Positions 6,760 through 7,741 of a DNA stretch of 7,741 nucleotides are shown one piece after another. Both the position numbers and the translations under genes were made by a program. The notes beneath the pieces were generated by a model. It worked only from the letters and a program-made list of their open reading frames with translations, ran no database searches and was not told the DNA's origin. This DNA comes from Bacteroidota bacterium (GTDB lineage: Bacteria > Bacteroidota > Bacteroidia > Flavobacteriales > Flavobacteriaceae), in NCBI GenBank assembly GCA_021793535.1, contig JAJYSO010000064.1:1-7741 (forward strand), read 5' to 3'. Numbering within the stretch: position 1 is the first letter of the stretch; each line of letters starts with the position of its first letter.

Positions 6760-6764
6760 AATTA
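6757..6764 (-). promoter_or_regulatory. candidate -7 promoter element (TAATTTTG) of nrdJ
   Basis: On the minus strand the octamer fits TAnnTTTG exactly and predicts a start near 6750, giving a leader of about 26 nt before the nrdJ ATG. A TTTG lies 9 nt upstream, closer than the usual 17-23 nt spacing, so the -33 element is uncertain. Confidence 0.45.
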
Positions 6765-6794
6765 ATTAAATTTCAAAGTTCATTTCTCTTGTTC

Positions 6795-6833
6795 GGTAAA
6801 AGTTATCAAGATGATTTTGTAAATAACTTTACC
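6795..6833. repeat. 11-bp inverted repeat in the nrdJ / adenosyltransferase intergenic region
   Basis: GGTAAAAGTTAT (6795-6806) is mirrored by ATAACTTTACC (6823-6833). Eleven pairs form with a single extra A in the left arm, and 16 bp lie between the arms. It is positioned between the two divergent promoters, suiting a shared operator. Further GGTAA words lie at 6859, 6868 and 6929. Which regulator, if any, binds is unknown. Confidence 0.45.
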
Positions 6834-6905
6834 TCAATAAATTACACTTTATTATTTTGGTAATTGTGGTAATTTTTTATTATTTTATTTAATCTTTTCA
6901 TTTTA

Positions 6906-6913
6906 TAAATTTG
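6906..6913 (+). promoter_or_regulatory. candidate -7 promoter element (TAAATTTG) of the adenosyltransferase gene
   Basis: The octamer matches TAnnTTTG exactly and would start transcription near 6920, leaving a leader of about 68 nt. No TTG is seen at -33 spacing, since the region upstream is T/A only. Confidence 0.45.
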
Positions 6914-6987
6914 CAGATCATCCACTGCGGTAACTCGTCAGTCTGTATTGAACGATTGATGAACTTAACGCCCAAAGCTAACGTCTT

Positions 6988-7560
6988 ATGAAAATTTATA
7001 CTCGTACAGGAGATCGAGGCCAAACTTCTTTATTTGGAGGAACACGCGTTTCCAAACACCACATCCGAATAGAAGTCTTCGGCACCATTGATGAACTCAA
7101 TGCACATTTGGGACTTTTAAGAAGTATGGACATCCTCTCGCTTTATCAAGAAATACTTGTTCAAATTCAACAGGACCTATTCAGAATCGGATCTGAGCTT
7201 GCCTTAGAGCCAGAAAAGGCTCTTCTAAAAAACGGAAAAGAACGCTTGCGTATCTCAAAAATAAGAACTCGACAAGTGGAAGCCCTTGAGCAATGGATTG
7301 ATCAAATGACCCAAGAGTTACCTCCCCTTAAAAACTTCATTATCCCCGGAGGTCATCCAGCAGTAGCCGAGTGCCACATTGCCAGAACAGTCTGTAGACG
7401 GGCTGAACGAAAGGCTACCCTTCTCTACGAGCAGACCCCCTTTAACGACAGCTTATTACAATACCTCAACCGCCTCTCCGATTTGCTGTTCACCCTAGCC
7501 CGTATCATTTCAAGTACACATCAAGTAGAGGAGATCCCCGTAATTATGATCCGTGAATGA
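6988..7560 (+). CDS. PduO-type ATP:cob(I)alamin adenosyltransferase
   Basis: This 190-residue cytoplasmic enzyme transfers the 5'-deoxyadenosyl group of ATP to cob(I)alamin, making adenosylcobalamin (the last step of coenzyme B12 formation or salvage). The family signature is complete: KIYTRTGDRGQTSLFGG at 2-18 (ATP-binding loop), GTIDELNAHLG (32-42), QQDLFRIGSELA (61-72), FIIPGG (117-122), HIARTVCRRAER (130-141) and YLNRLSDLLFTLAR (159-172). The length is usual for the PduO/MMAB family, whose members act as homotrimers. The ATG at 6988 starts directly at the conserved MKIYTRTGD. It faces away from nrdJ, the adenosylcobalamin user, across 263 bp, so supplying the reductase's cofactor is its most likely job here. 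No cobalamin biosynthesis or propanediol-utilisation genes are in the window. It does not belong to the unrelated CobA/BtuR (P-loop) or EutT types. Confidence 0.94.
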   Translation: MKIYTRTGDRGQTSLFGGTRVSKHHIRIEVFGTIDELNAHLGLLRSMDILSLYQEILVQIQQDLFRIGSELALEPEKALLKNGKERLRISKIRTRQVEALEQWIDQMTQELPPLKNFIIPGGHPAVAECHIARTVCRRAERKATLLYEQTPFNDSLLQYLNRLSDLLFTLARIISSTHQVEEIPVIMIRE

Positions 7561-7609
7561 GGCTCTTTACTCGCTCTATCCAAAAATGCCCCCAATCCGG
7601 TATCCTCAT

Positions 7610-7708
7610 TTATTTAATGTTCATTTTATCGGCAAAATAGTCACAAAAATCACGCATGGTGTCGGTCATTTTCTGATCATCTGTAGCCCGTAAGAACGTA
7701 TCACTCAT
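7610..7708 (-). CDS. short minus-strand reading frame or 3' end of a gene, unknown product
   Basis: On the minus strand an ATG at 7708-7706 opens 32 codons (MSDTFLRATDDQ...DYFADKMNIK) ending in TAA at 7612-7610. The frame stays open upstream to a TGA that occupies the last three bases of the window. The composition is protein-like, acidic and amphipathic rather than low-complexity. A run of nine T lies just upstream, so a frameshift, real or from sequencing error, could join this tail to a longer gene outside the window. A second frame, ending RRWFP-stop, overlaps the ATG as ATGA, which is an alternative gene end with coupled translation. I do not recognise the product. Confidence 0.25.
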   Translation of the reverse strand: MSDTFLRATDDQKMTDTMRDFCDYFADKMNIK

Positions 7709-7741
7709 GGAAACCAACGTCTGATAAAAAAAAAGTTTTCA

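Noticed and set aside
6725..6987. Cobalamin riboswitch between nrdJ and the adenosyltransferase gene
   Set aside because: Expected from function, but the B12-box and conserved core sequences are not present on either strand by eye.

Overview
The window looks like a piece of a Bacteroidota chromosome, most likely from a flavobacterium-like organism. Three things point there. The base composition is AT-leaning, with very AT-rich intergenic DNA. Several genes are preceded by the Bacteroidota-type -7 element TAnnTTTG rather than an E. coli TATAAT. The family mix also fits: a DUF3810 membrane protein, a SpoU/TrmH methyltransferase and a B12-dependent ribonucleotide reductase. No transposase, integrase, CRISPR array or tRNA is visible, so this reads as ordinary core or near-core chromosome rather than an island.

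Layout, left to right. Bases 1-250 are AT-rich non-coding DNA. Bases 251-1315 (+) encode a DUF3810 membrane protein with a soluble domain that carries an HEMGH zinc-protease-like motif. Directly after its stop codon, 1316-1482 (+) folds into a long closed stem with internal hairpins and ends in a hairpin plus T-run; I read it as an unannotated structured small RNA. Bases 1483-1729 are unexplained leader or spacer. Bases 1730-2524 (+) encode a TrmH/SpoU family RNA 2'-O-ribose methyltransferase. It meets, tail to tail with 3 bp between them, a 14-TM DHA2-type MFS exporter at 3913-2528 (-). The exporter's upstream region (3914-4110) holds a -7 element and a perfect 12-bp inverted repeat that looks like an operator. 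A clear intrinsic terminator (4152 down to about 4111) ends the next gene, nrdJ (6724-4181, -), a class II adenosylcobalamin-dependent ribonucleotide reductase. Divergent from it, across 263 bp, is a PduO-type ATP:cob(I)alamin adenosyltransferase (6988-7560, +). The right edge holds the 3' end of a possible minus-strand reading frame.

The clearest functional unit is the divergent nrdJ / PduO pair. The adenosyltransferase makes adenosylcobalamin, which is the radical-generating cofactor that NrdJ needs to make deoxyribonucleotides. The shared intergenic region carries candidate promoters for both genes, an 11-bp inverted repeat and a cluster of GGTAA words, but I see no cobalamin riboswitch. 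The most novel-looking elements are the candidate small RNA at 1316-1482 and the two intergenic inverted repeats. I did not find a convincing new multi-gene system.
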